A stretch of DNA of 64,000 bases. It comes from a bacterium. GTDB taxonomy: Bacteria; Desulfobacterota; Binatia; HRBIN30; CADEER01. The DNA is taken from positions 178,330 through 242,329 of the forward strand of contig JAHBUY010000006.1 in the NCBI GenBank assembly GCA_019637795.1, given 5' to 3'. The position numbers and the translations under genes were made by a program. Below the pieces are notes generated by a model. It was not told the origin of the DNA. It saw only the letters and a list, made by a program, of their open reading frames with translations, and made no database searches. Positions 53,225-61,545 of the stretch are shown here, in pieces (the stretch's first letter is position 1; every line of letters begins with the position of its first letter).

Positions 53225-55567
53225 ATGGAGGGATGGCCGGAAACCGGTGGCCGACGGGTGGTGTTCCTGCTCGACGCCACCGGGCGCCTGGAGCAGCGGC
53301 TGCTCGCCGACTGGATCGATCGCCATCGCCCGGCCGGGGTGAACGGCGAGGTGGCGATCCCCATCCCGTCGTCGCGACGGCGCCGCCGCTCGCGGCTCGA
53401 TCCACGCCTCGAGGCGACGCTGGCCACCGACGACGATCCGCTGCTGGCGCCGCTGCGCGTCGCCTGGTTCGCGCGCGGCAACCCGACGCGAACGGCGCGC
53501 CTGCGCGACCTGGTGACGTTCGGCGACGGGCGCGATCCCGGCACCCTGCGCCAGGCCTGGGCGCTGCGCCGCCGGCCGGAGAGCTGCCGCATCGTCGTCG
53601 GCACGCCCGCCCCGGCCTCCGACCTGCGCCGCCGCTGGCAGCAGGCGGGGGGGAGCGACGTCGCCCAGACGACCGGCCTCGCCGACTTCGTCGCCCGCCA
53701 GGCGACGCTGGCACTGGAGCGCGCCGAACGCCGCCTGCGCGGCTCGCGCTACAAGGTGCCGCGCTTCGTCTACGAGGACATCCTCGGCCGCCCCGCCTTC
53801 CGCGGCGGCGTCGCCCGCATCGCCGCCGCGCTCGGCAAGCCCGAGCACGCCCAGCAGCAGCAGGCGGCGCGCTACCTGCGCGAGATCGCGGCGACCCACA
53901 GCCCGTTCGTCATCGACCTCACGGCGCGCCTGATCCACCAGCTCGTGGCGCGCGGCTATTCGGCGGTGCGCTACGACCGGCAGCAGCTCGAGCACCTGTT
54001 CGCGCTCGGCCAGCGCCACCCGCTGGTCTTCCTGCCGACCCACAAGTCGAACCTCGACCACCTGGTGCTGCAGTACGTGCTGCACGAGAACGGCCACCCG
54101 CCCAACCACACCGCCGGCGGCATCAACATGAACTTCTTCCCCGTCGGCCCGCTGGTGCGGCGCTCGGGCGTGTTCTTCATCCGCCGGACCTTCAAGGACA
54201 ACCCGCTCTACAAATTCGTCCTGCAGCAGTACATCGACTACCTGATCGAGAAGCGCTTCACGCTCGAGTGGTACCTGGAGGGCGGGCGCTCGCGCTCCGG
54301 CAAGCTCCTGCCGCCGCGCTTCGGCCTGTTCGCCACCGTCGTCGACGCCTACCGCCGACGCCGGGCGGACGACGTGCAGCTCATCCCGGTCGCGATCGTC
54401 TACGACCAGATCCAGGACGTCGGCGACTACGTCGCCGAGCAGCGCGGCGGCGCCAAGGAGCGCGAGAGCCTCGGCTGGTTCCTCCGTCTCATCCGCCGCC
54501 TGCACCGCGACTACGGCGAGATCCACGTCCGCTTCGGCGAGCCGCTGGCGCTCAGCAAGGCGCTCGGCCCCGCCTCGCATCTCGACGAGGAGAGCGCCGA
54601 CGAGCGCCACCTCGATGTCCAGAAGGTCGCCTTCGAGTCGGCGGTGCGGATCAACCGGGTGACGCCGATCACGCCGACCTCGCTGGTCGCCCTCACCCTG
54701 CTCGGGCTCGGCGATCGCGCCGCCACCGTCCCCGAGCTGGTGAAGGGCCTGTTCAACCTCGTCAACTACATCCGCCGGCGCCAGCTCCCGACCACCGTCG
54801 AGCTCGACGTCGACACCCCCGAGGGCGTGCAGCGCATCCTCGACCAGCTCGAGCAGAGCGGCGTCGTCAGCCGTTTCGCCGAGGGCCTCGACGCCGTCTA
54901 CGCGATCGGCCCCGAGCAGCACCTGACGGCGGCCTACTACCGCAACACCATCATCCACTTCTTCGTCACCCCCTCGATCGCCGAGCTGGCGCTGCTGCGC
55001 GCCGCCGAGGTCGAGCCCCCGGCCGCGCCGGGTGCCTTCTGGGACGAGGCGCTGCGCCTGCGCGACCTGCTGAAGTTCGAGTTCTTCTTCGCCGACCGCG
55101 AGGCCTTCCGCGCCGAGCTGCGCGACGAGGTGGCGCTGCACGATCCCGACTGGGAGGCGGCGCTGCCGCTCGGCGGCGAGGCCATCCGCGCCACCGTGCG
55201 GCGCTTCAAGCCGTTCAGCGCCCATCGCGTGCTGCGGCCGTTCCTCGAGGCCTATCGGGTGGTCGGCGACGCCCTCGAGCGGCACGATGCCGAGAAACCG
55301 GTGGACGAGGCGGCGTTCCTCTCCACCTGCCTGGCGCTCGGCAAGCAGTACCGCCTGCAGCGGCGCATCCGGCGCGAGGAGTCGGTGTCGAAGGTCCTGT
55401 TCGCCACCGCGCTGCGGCTGGCGCGCAACTACGCCCTGCTCGCCCCCGACGGCCCCGAGCTCGCCGACCGCCGCCGCGCCTTCGCGCGCGACATGCGCGC
55501 GGTCATCCGCCGCATCGACGCCATCGACACCCTCGCCGCCAGCCGCGTCGCCGGCCTGATCGAGTGA
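53225..55567 (+). CDS. plsB: Glycerol-3-phosphate 1-O-acyltransferase
   Basis: 780 residues against 807 in E. coli PlsB. Motif I is THKSNLD (~272), block II has GVFFIRR, and block III is EGGRSRSGK (~352), with LIPVAIVYD as block IV. The long C-terminal helical part is typical of PlsB. It acylates sn-glycerol-3-phosphate at position 1 on the inner membrane, the first step of phospholipid synthesis. The start is an ATG just after the repeat array; GCCC precedes it, so no good RBS is seen. It is convergent with the winged-helix gene. Confidence 0.93.
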   Translation: MEGWPETGGRRVVFLLDATGRLEQRLLADWIDRHRPAGVNGEVAIPIPSSRRRRRSRLDPRLEATLATDDDPLLAPLRVAWFARGNPTRTARLRDLVTFGDGRDPGTLRQAWALRRRPESCRIVVGTPAPASDLRRRWQQAGGSDVAQTTGLADFVARQATLALERAERRLRGSRYKVPRFVYEDILGRPAFRGGVARIAAALGKPEHAQQQQAARYLREIAATHSPFVIDLTARLIHQLVARGYSAVRYDRQQLEHLFALGQRHPLVFLPTHKSNLDHLVLQYVLHENGHPPNHTAGGINMNFFPVGPLVRRSGVFFIRRTFKDNPLYKFVLQQYIDYLIEKRFTLEWYLEGGRSRSGKLLPPRFGLFATVVDAYRRRRADDVQLIPVAIVYDQIQDVGDYVAEQRGGAKERESLGWFLRLIRRLHRDYGEIHVRFGEPLALSKALGPASHLDEESADERHLDVQKVAFESAVRINRVTPITPTSLVALTLLGLGDRAATVPELVKGLFNLVNYIRRRQLPTTVELDVDTPEGVQRILDQLEQSGVVSRFAEGLDAVYAIGPEQHLTAAYYRNTIIHFFVTPSIAELALLRAAEVEPPAAPGAFWDEALRLRDLLKFEFFFADREAFRAELRDEVALHDPDWEAALPLGGEAIRATVRRFKPFSAHRVLRPFLEAYRVVGDALERHDAEKPVDEAAFLSTCLALGKQYRLQRRIRREESVSKVLFATALRLARNYALLAPDGPELADRRRAFARDMRAVIRRIDAIDTLAASRVAGLIE

Positions 55568-55573
55568 ACGCCG

Positions 55574-55612
55574 CCGACGCCGGCGCGCGTACCCGCGACC
55601 GGCAGGCGTCGG
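55574..55612. terminator. Possible bidirectional terminator hairpin
   Basis: CCGACGCC (55574-55581) and GGCGTCGG (55605-55612) form a perfect 8-bp stem with a 23-base loop between the convergent ends of plsB and the winged-helix gene. No T-run follows on either strand. Confidence 0.3.
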
Positions 55613-55670
55613 TGACGACGCGGTCGGTCGACCTCCGCCACCGCCGCCACCCCCCGAGGGCGACCGCGCC

Positions 55671-56006
55671 TCAGCCGCGCCGGCGCCGCGGATCGGTCAC
55701 CATCCGCACCAGATGGCCGACCTCGCAGTGCCGCTCGATCGGATGGCGCAGCGGCAGCGCCGTCTTGACCTCGTAGCGGTTGCGCCGCCCCTCGCGGCTC
55801 TTCACCAGGTAGCCGGCCGCCTCCAACTCGGCGACGATGCGCTGCACCGCGCGCTCGGTCACCCCGACGGCCGCCGCGACGTCGCGCATCAGCGCTTCCG
55901 GATCCTGCGCCAGGCTCAACAGCACGTGCGCATGGTTGGTGAGAAACGTCCACTGCGCCTCCGCCACCGCCGGCGGCGCCGCCGCCTTCTTCGCCTTCGC
56001 CATCAT
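55671..56006 (-). CDS. Winged helix-turn-helix transcriptional regulator
   Basis: 111 residues. The central helix-turn-helix (DPEALMRDVAAAVGVTERAV, QRIVAELEAAGYL) and the basic wing (VKSREGRRNRYEVK) are of the MarR/HTH_20 type. It begins 122 bp from the divergent fabI start. A 26-bp palindrome overlapping the fabI promoter is its likely operator. It may control fatty-acid, purine and bicarbonate genes together and itself. The effector is unknown. Confidence 0.88.
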   Translation of the reverse strand: MMAKAKKAAAPPAVAEAQWTFLTNHAHVLLSLAQDPEALMRDVAAAVGVTERAVQRIVAELEAAGYLVKSREGRRNRYEVKTALPLRHPIERHCEVGHLVRMVTDPRRRRG

Positions 56007-56032
56007 CGCCCGTCCAATCTTTCACGAAATTC

Positions 56033-56058
56033 AATACACGATCTTGACTTCGTGTATT
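56033..56058. promoter_or_regulatory. Palindromic operator between regulator and fabI operon
   Basis: AATACACGA (56033-56041) and TCGTGTATT (56050-56058) are perfect inverted 9-mers separated by TCTTGACT. The dyad overlaps the -35 box of the fabI promoter, so a bound dimer would block RNA polymerase. Related half-sites (TTCACGAA at 56021, TTTCGTA at 56062) flank it. The local A/T richness contrasts with the surroundings. Confidence 0.8.
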
Positions 56059-56072
56059 CCGTTTCGTATCAT
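56044..56072 (+). promoter_or_regulatory. Sigma-70-type promoter of the fabI-sbtB operon
   Basis: TTGACT (56044-56049) and TATCAT (56067-56072) are separated by exactly 17 bp; they match the consensus at five of six and four to five of six bases. They point towards fabI, giving a leader of about 50 bases. The downstream GGGGAGGAAG is the fabI ribosome-binding site. Confidence 0.7.
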
Positions 56073-56128
56073 AGCGCATCGATGGCGGCGCGGGCCAGCG
56101 CCGCCGGGCACGGGGAGGAAGACACGGC

Positions 56129-56893
56129 ATGCACCCACTGCAGGGCAAACGGGGACTCGTCACCGGCATCGCCAACGCCGACAGCATCGCCTACGGGTGC
56201 GCCCGCGCGCTCCGCCGCCAGGGCGCCGAGCTCGCCATCACGTACCTGAACGACAAGGCGGCGCCGCACGTGCGGCCGCTCGCGGAGGCGCTGGGCGCCC
56301 CGCTGGTCCTGCCGCTCGACGTCGAGGCGCCCGGGCAGATGCGCGCGGTGTTCGAGGCGATCGACGCCGCCTGGGGCGAGCTCGACTTCGCGATTCACGC
56401 CCTGGCCTTCGCGCCGGCGGCGGACCTGCGCGGTCGGGTGACGGACTGCTCGGCGGCGGGCTTCCAGCGCGCCATGCACGTCTCCTGCTACTCGTTCCTC
56501 GAGCTGGCGCGGCATGCCGAGCCGCTGTTGCGCCGCGGCGGCACCCTCCTCACCCTCAGCTTCTACGGCGCCGACAAAGTGGTCGGCGAGTACAACCTGA
56601 TGGGGCCGGTGAAGGCGGCGCTGCAGTGCTGCGTCCGCTACCTGGCGCGCGAGCTCGGGCCGAAGGACATCCGCGTCCACGCCCTGTCGCCGGGACCGAT
56701 TCGCACCCGCGCCGCCTCCGGCCTCGGCGGCTTCGACGCGCTGATCGCGGACGCGGCGGCGCGCACGCCGTCCGGGCGGCTGGCGACGATCGACGACGTC
56801 GGCGCGGTGGCGGCGTTCCTGGTCGGCGACGGAGCGCGGGCGATGAGCGGCGACACCGTGTTCGTGGACGGCGGCCGGCACGCCATCGGCTGA
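56129..56893 (+). CDS. fabI: Enoyl-[acyl-carrier-protein] reductase (NADH) FabI
   Basis: 254 residues. The SDR-like FabI signature GIANADSIAYG replaces the usual glycine loop. HALAF lies after the fourth strand. The catalytic Y-x6-K is in YNLMGPVK, preceded by LSFYGADK. PGPIRTRAA and VFVDGG are standard. FabI reduces trans-2-enoyl-ACP, the last step of each fatty-acid elongation cycle. It heads an operon with purE 15 bp downstream and is controlled by the palindromic operator. Confidence 0.93.
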   Translation: MHPLQGKRGLVTGIANADSIAYGCARALRRQGAELAITYLNDKAAPHVRPLAEALGAPLVLPLDVEAPGQMRAVFEAIDAAWGELDFAIHALAFAPAADLRGRVTDCSAAGFQRAMHVSCYSFLELARHAEPLLRRGGTLLTLSFYGADKVVGEYNLMGPVKAALQCCVRYLARELGPKDIRVHALSPGPIRTRAASGLGGFDALIADAAARTPSGRLATIDDVGAVAAFLVGDGARAMSGDTVFVDGGRHAIG

Positions 56894-56908
56894 GACGGAG
56901 GAGCGGTC

Positions 56909-57403
56909 ATGCAGCCACTGGTCGGCATCATCATGGGATCGCGGTCGGACTGGGACACGCTGCGCCACGCGGCGACGACGCTGGCCGCCCTCGACATCCC
57001 CTTCGAGGCCGCCGTCGTCTCGGCGCACCGCACGCCCGATCGCCTGTTCGCCTATGCGGCCGACGCGGAAGCGCGCGGCCTCGAGGTCATCGTCGCCGGC
57101 GCCGGTGGCGCCGCCCACCTGCCGGGCATGACCGCCGCCAAGACGCTGCTGCCGGTGCTCGGCGTGCCGATCCGCAGCGAGACGCTGGCGGGCCTCGACG
57201 CGCTGCTCTCGATCGTCCAGATGCCGGGCGGCGTGCCGGTCGGCACGCTGTCGATCGGCCGCGCCGGCGCCGTCAACGCGGCATTGCTGGCAGCGGCGAT
57301 TCTCGCCCGCAGCCGGCCCGAGGTGCGCGAACGGCTGGCGTGCTGGCGGCGCGAGCAGACCGACGCGGTGCTGGCGCAGCCCGACCCGCGGAGCCCGTCA
57401 TGA
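56909..57403 (+). CDS. purE: N5-carboxyaminoimidazole ribonucleotide mutase PurE (class I)
   Basis: 164 residues. Motifs IIMGSRSDWDT, VSAHRTPDRL, GAGGAAHLPGM and VGTLSIGRAGA are those of class I PurE. It converts N5-CAIR to CAIR in purine synthesis and needs PurK. GGAGGAG lies five bases before the ATG. Its stop overlaps the start of purK (ATGATG). The C-terminal AAAILARS helix is normal. Confidence 0.97.
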   Translation: MQPLVGIIMGSRSDWDTLRHAATTLAALDIPFEAAVVSAHRTPDRLFAYAADAEARGLEVIVAGAGGAAHLPGMTAAKTLLPVLGVPIRSETLAGLDALLSIVQMPGGVPVGTLSIGRAGAVNAALLAAAILARSRPEVRERLACWRREQTDAVLAQPDPRSPS

Positions 57404-58521
57404 TGCGGGTCGGCATCCTCGGCGGCGGACAGCTCGGCCGCATGCTCGCCCTCGCCGCCCAGCCGCTCGGCATCCACTGCCGGGTGTTCGACCCGGAGCC
57501 CGGCTGTCCGGCCGCCGCCGTCGCCGAGCACGTGTGCGCGCCGTACGACGATCGCGATGCGCTGGCGCGCTTCGCCGACGGGCTCGATGTCGCGACCTGC
57601 GAGATCGAGGGGCTGCCACCGGCGACCCTCGCCGCGCTCGCGGCGCGCGTGCCGCTGCGCCCCGGCCTCCCGGCCCTGGCGCTCAAGCAGGACCGCCTGT
57701 CGGAGAAGCGGTATCTGCGGGCGCACGGCCTGGCGACGGCGCCCTTCGCCAGCGCGGCATCGCCCGCCGAGCTCGGCGGCGCGCTCGCCGCGGTCGGGCT
57801 GCCGGCGATCCTGAAGCGGCGCGAGCGCGGCTACGACGGGCGCGGTCAGGCCCTGCTGCGCACCCACGATGCCGCCGCCGCGACCGCGGCGGCGCTGGGC
57901 GGCGGGCCGCTGCTGGCGGAGGCGGTGGTCGAGTTCGCGCGCGAGCTGTCGGTGATCGCGGTGCGCAGCGCCGAGGGCGAGATCCGCACCTATCCGCTGA
58001 CCGAGAACCTGCACGAGGACGGCATCCTGCGCTGCGCGGTGGCGCCGGCCCCGGCGGTCACCGCGGCGCTGCGCGACGCCGCCGCGGAGACGGCCCGGCG
58101 CCTGCTGGTGGCGCTCGACTACGTCGGCGTCCTGGTGGTCGAGCTCTTCGCCCTGCACGATGGCCGCCTGCTGGTGAACGAGATCGCGCCGCGCGTCCAC
58201 AACTCCGGCCACTGGACGATCGAGGGCGCCGAGACCAGTCAGTTCGAGAACCACCTGCGCGCGCTCTGCGGCCTGCCACTGGGCTCGACGGCGGCGATCG
58301 GGAGCTCCTTCCTGGTCAACATCATCGGCGCGCCCCCGGCGCTCGATCCGATCCTGCGTCTGCCGGACACGCACCTGCACCTCTACGGCAAGACCCCGCG
58401 GCCGGGGCGCAAGATCGGGCACGTGACCGCGCGCGCCCTCGACGAGCGCCATCTGCGCCAGCGCGGACAGGCCATCGTCCGCCATCTGTCCACCACCAAC
58501 GAGCATGGGAGGATGCCATGA
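57400..58521 (+). CDS. purK: N5-carboxyaminoimidazole ribonucleotide synthetase PurK
   Basis: 373 residues. ATP-grasp enzyme starting MRVGILGGGQLGRML. LKRRERGYDGRGQ binds ATP, AEAVVEFARELSVIAVR and NEIAPRVHNSGHWTIEG are PurK signatures, and SQFENHLRALCGLPLG follows. It makes N5-CAIR from AIR, ATP and bicarbonate. Overlaps purE by 4 bp and the carbonic anhydrase start by 4 bp (ATGA). That links a bicarbonate user directly to bicarbonate-handling genes. Confidence 0.97.
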   Translation: MMRVGILGGGQLGRMLALAAQPLGIHCRVFDPEPGCPAAAVAEHVCAPYDDRDALARFADGLDVATCEIEGLPPATLAALAARVPLRPGLPALALKQDRLSEKRYLRAHGLATAPFASAASPAELGGALAAVGLPAILKRRERGYDGRGQALLRTHDAAAATAAALGGGPLLAEAVVEFARELSVIAVRSAEGEIRTYPLTENLHEDGILRCAVAPAPAVTAALRDAAAETARRLLVALDYVGVLVVELFALHDGRLLVNEIAPRVHNSGHWTIEGAETSQFENHLRALCGLPLGSTAAIGSSFLVNIIGAPPALDPILRLPDTHLHLYGKTPRPGRKIGHVTARALDERHLRQRGQAIVRHLSTTNEHGRMP

Positions 58522-59168
58522 CGCTCATCGCGGCGGCGCTCGTCGCCAGCCTGACCCTCGCCCCCGCCGCGCCGGCCGCGGCGGACGGCGATCCGCTGAC
58601 CCGCCTGCTCGCCGGCAACCAGCGCTACGGCGCCGCCCAGCCGCTGCACCCGAACCAGTCGCCCGAACGGCGTCGGGCCGTCGCCGCGGCGCAGGCGCCG
58701 TTCGCCGCGGTGGTCGGCTGCGCCGACTCGCGGGTGCCGCCGGAGCTGGTGCTCGACGCCGGCCTCGGCGACCTCTTCGTCGTCCGCACCGCCGGCAACG
58801 TGGTCGACGAGATCGGCCTCGGCAGCATCGAGTTCGCCGTCGCGGTGCTCGGCACGCCGCTCGTCGTCGTCCTCGGCCACGAGCGCTGCGGCGCCGTCGA
58901 GGCGACGTTGCGGGGCGGACCGGTGCCGGGCGACGTGCAGGCCGTGGTCGACGCGATCCGCCCCAACCTCGCGCGCGCCGCGGCCCGGCCCGGCGATCCG
59001 CTGGCCAACGCCGTGCACGACAACGTCGCCGCCGTCGTCGCCCGCCTGCGCAGCGCCGAGCCGGTGCTGGCGCCGCGGGTGCGCGACGGCACGCTGCGCA
59101 TCGTCGGGGCGGTGTACGACCTCGACAGCGGCGCGGTGACGCTAGTCGACGCGCCGGGCGGGAGGTGA
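58518..59168 (+). CDS. Beta-carbonic anhydrase, probably periplasmic
   Basis: 216 residues. An N-terminal hydrophobic segment (LIAAALVASLTLAPAAPAAA) is a signal peptide. Zinc ligands C68, D70 (VVGCADSR), H121 and C124 (LGHERCGAV) are complete, plus FVVRTAGN. It interconverts CO2 and bicarbonate. A periplasmic enzyme would generate bicarbonate for uptake by the SbtA gene 3 bp downstream. Coupled to purK by ATGA. Confidence 0.92.
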   Translation: MTLIAAALVASLTLAPAAPAAADGDPLTRLLAGNQRYGAAQPLHPNQSPERRRAVAAAQAPFAAVVGCADSRVPPELVLDAGLGDLFVVRTAGNVVDEIGLGSIEFAVAVLGTPLVVVLGHERCGAVEATLRGGPVPGDVQAVVDAIRPNLARAAARPGDPLANAVHDNVAAVVARLRSAEPVLAPRVRDGTLRIVGAVYDLDSGAVTLVDAPGGR

Positions 59169-59171
59169 GCC

Positions 59172-60137
59172 GTGGCGGCGACGCTGCAGGCCAATCTGTT
59201 CTCGCCGATCGTCCTCGCGTTCGCGCTCGGCGTCGTCGCGCGCCTGGTGCGCAGCGAGCTCCGGTTGCCGAAGGACCTCTACACGGCGTTGTCGATCTAC
59301 CTCCTGTTCGCGCTCGGCCTCAAAGGCGGCGTCGAGCTCGGACACGCCACCCTGGCGAGCATCGCCGGGCCGGCCGCGGTGACGCTGCTGCTCGGCTGCA
59401 TCCGGCCGCTCACCGCCTACGCCAGCCTGCGCCGGCTCGGCGGATTCAGCGCCGCCGACTCGGCGGCCATCGCCGCCCACTACGGCTCCGTGTCCGCGGT
59501 GACGTTCCTCGCCGCCCAGACCTTCGTGGCCTCGATGGGCCACGCGGCCGAGGGCTTCATGCCGTCGCTGCTGGCGCTGCTCGAGAGCCCGGGCATCCAC
59601 ATCGCCCTGGCGATCGGGACGCTCCAGGTCGGCAGCGGCCGCCCGGTGCGCGAGACGCTGCACGAGATCCTCACCGGCCGCACGATGGTCCTGCTCGCCG
59701 GCGGCATGCTGGTGGGCGTCCTGATGGGAGAATCCGGATGGCAGGCGGTGGCGCCGTTCTTCGACGGCGGCTTCAAGGGCGCGCTCACCCTCTTCCTGCT
59801 GGAGATGGGGATGGTCGCGGCGGAGCGGCTGGGCGACCTGCGCAAGGTCGGGCCGTTCCTGCTCGCCTTCGGCATCGCCCTGCCGCTGCTGCACGGCGCG
59901 CTCGGGGCCGCGCTCGGCAGCCTGGCCGGGCTGTCGCTCGGCGGCAGCACGGTCCTCGGCGCCATGGCGGCCAGCGCCTCGTACATCGCCGCCCCGCCGG
60001 CGGCGCGCATGACCCTGCCGACGGCCAATCCGACCTACTACCTGACGTCGTCGCTGGCGATCACGTTCCCCTTCAACGTGACCATCGGCATCCCGCTCTA
60101 CTACCAGCTCGCGCGTCTGCTGCACGGAGGCTTCTGA
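59172..60137 (+). CDS. sbtA: Sodium-dependent bicarbonate transporter SbtA family
   Basis: 321 residues; GTG start. About ten membrane helices in two inverted halves. IAAHYGSVSAVTFLAAQTFV and GAMAASASYIAAPPAARMTL are the conserved substrate/Na+ regions of SbtA (PF05982), with LFALGLKGGVEL at the N-terminus. It imports bicarbonate using the sodium gradient. It ends one base into the start of sbtB (TGATG), the arrangement seen in cyanobacteria. Confidence 0.94.
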   Translation: MAATLQANLFSPIVLAFALGVVARLVRSELRLPKDLYTALSIYLLFALGLKGGVELGHATLASIAGPAAVTLLLGCIRPLTAYASLRRLGGFSAADSAAIAAHYGSVSAVTFLAAQTFVASMGHAAEGFMPSLLALLESPGIHIALAIGTLQVGSGRPVRETLHEILTGRTMVLLAGGMLVGVLMGESGWQAVAPFFDGGFKGALTLFLLEMGMVAAERLGDLRKVGPFLLAFGIALPLLHGALGAALGSLAGLSLGGSTVLGAMAASASYIAAPPAARMTLPTANPTYYLTSSLAITFPFNVTIGIPLYYQLARLLHGGF

Positions 60138-60439
60138 TGGGTACCGTCGCGCTGTCCCTGGTCACCATCGTCGCCGAGGCGGTCCTCGAGGAGTCGCTGA
60201 TCGCCACCGTCGGCGAGCTCGGCGCCACCGGCTACACGCTCAGCGACGCCCGCGGCCAGGGGAGCCGCGGGCGCCGGCTGGGCGAGATCCCGGGCGACAA
60301 CATCCGCCTCGAGGTCCTGGTCCGCGCCGACAGCGCCGAGGCCCTTCTCGATCGGCTCGCCGAACGCTTCTTCGAGCACTACGCCGTCGTCGCGTGGATC
60401 ACCGACGTTCGCGTCCGGCGGGGGGAGAAATACGGCTGA
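60137..60439 (+). CDS. sbtB: SbtB-like PII signalling protein
   Basis: 100 residues. PII-like ferredoxin fold: LVTIVAEAVLEESLIATVGE, LGATGYTLSDARGQGSRG with an Arg-rich T-loop-like stretch, and IRLEVLVRADSAEALLDRL. It overlaps sbtA by 1 bp. SbtB binds adenyl nucleotides (cAMP, AMP, ATP) and gates SbtA. Here it ends the operon, implying nucleotide-dependent control of bicarbonate import next to the purine genes. Confidence 0.88.
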   Translation: MGTVALSLVTIVAEAVLEESLIATVGELGATGYTLSDARGQGSRGRRLGEIPGDNIRLEVLVRADSAEALLDRLAERFFEHYAVVAWITDVRVRRGEKYG

Positions 60440-60558
60440 GCGGGCCGCCGGCCGGCCGGCGCAGCGCCGCGTCGCCGCCGTCTCGGCGGACGGCGCTCGC
60501 GGCGGCCGGCTTGCCTCAACGGACGCGGCGGGCCATACAGGCCGAGGATCCCCTCACC

Positions 60559-61545
60559 GTGCGCGCATCGTTCTCCCTCCTCGCGTATTGCGTCGTCGGC
60601 CTGGCGGCGGTGGCGAGCGCGCAGACGAGCGGCGAACGCGGCGCCTCGCTGCTCATCTTCCCCAAGGTGGTGGCGAACGGCAGCGGCGACACGGTGCTGC
60701 AGGTCGCCAATCTCCTGGAGTCGCGCGTCAACGTGTTCTGCGTCTACGTCGACGGCAGGACCTGGGACGCCACCAGCTTCCGGCTGTCCCTGGTCGCCGA
60801 GCAGCCGCTGCACTGGGTCGCGGCGCGCGGCCGCGCCACCAGCGGCGACGATCCGAACGACGTGCCGCCGGCCCCGGCCGATTTCGACGGCGAGCTGATC
60901 TGCGTCGAGGTGGACGGCACCGGCGCGCCGACCGCCGGCAACCGCCTGGTCGGCCGCGCCACCGTCACCACCCTGGCCGACGGCGACGCCTTCGCCTACG
61001 CGGCGGTCGGCGTGCCCAGCTCGGGATTCAACGACGGCGACGACACCCTCTGCCTGGGCGGCGAGACCTCCGACCTCTGCCTGTTCGGTTCCGAGTACAA
61101 CGCCTGCCCCGCCGGCTGGTGGCTGGCCCACCCCAGCGACGGCGCCCCCGACGAGCAGCTCGGCGCCGGGGCGACGCAGACGACGCGATTCGTCATCGTC
61201 CCCTGCACGCAGAACGTCCGCGACGGCGAACCCGGCAGCGTCACGGTGTCGCTGTTCGTGACCAACGAGTTCGAACAGCGCTTCACCGCCGCGACCAACG
61301 TCGCCTGCTGGGCCGACCTCGCCGCCGGCGACGTCAGCGCGATCTTCCGCGCCGACATGCTGGGCAGCCCCGCCGCGGCGACCTTCCTGCGGCCGCGCGT
61401 CGGATCGGGTGGCTTCATCCTCCTCGCCGAACGCGAGCGCCGCGGCGCCGGCGGTGCCGTCGTCGCCCGCGACGCCCTGGTGCCGCAGCAGGACGGCGCC
61501 AGCGATCTCGCCGACGCCATTACCCTGCCGATGGTGCGACCGTGA
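60559..61545 (+). CDS. Secreted protein of unknown function (paralog 1)
   Basis: 328 residues from a GTG with GAGG 11 bp upstream. Signal peptide (FSLLAYCVVGLAAVASAQ). The mature protein is beta-rich: ASLLIFPKVVANGSGDTVLQ, VANLLESRVNVFCVYVDG, VTTLADGDAFAYAAVGV. It shares the opening ASLLxFP and the N-L-x-x-(R/V) pattern with the next gene, with which it overlaps by 4 bp. This suggests a tandem duplication. Function unknown. Confidence 0.72.
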   Translation: MRASFSLLAYCVVGLAAVASAQTSGERGASLLIFPKVVANGSGDTVLQVANLLESRVNVFCVYVDGRTWDATSFRLSLVAEQPLHWVAARGRATSGDDPNDVPPAPADFDGELICVEVDGTGAPTAGNRLVGRATVTTLADGDAFAYAAVGVPSSGFNDGDDTLCLGGETSDLCLFGSEYNACPAGWWLAHPSDGAPDEQLGAGATQTTRFVIVPCTQNVRDGEPGSVTVSLFVTNEFEQRFTAATNVACWADLAAGDVSAIFRADMLGSPAAATFLRPRVGSGGFILLAERERRGAGGAVVARDALVPQQDGASDLADAITLPMVRP

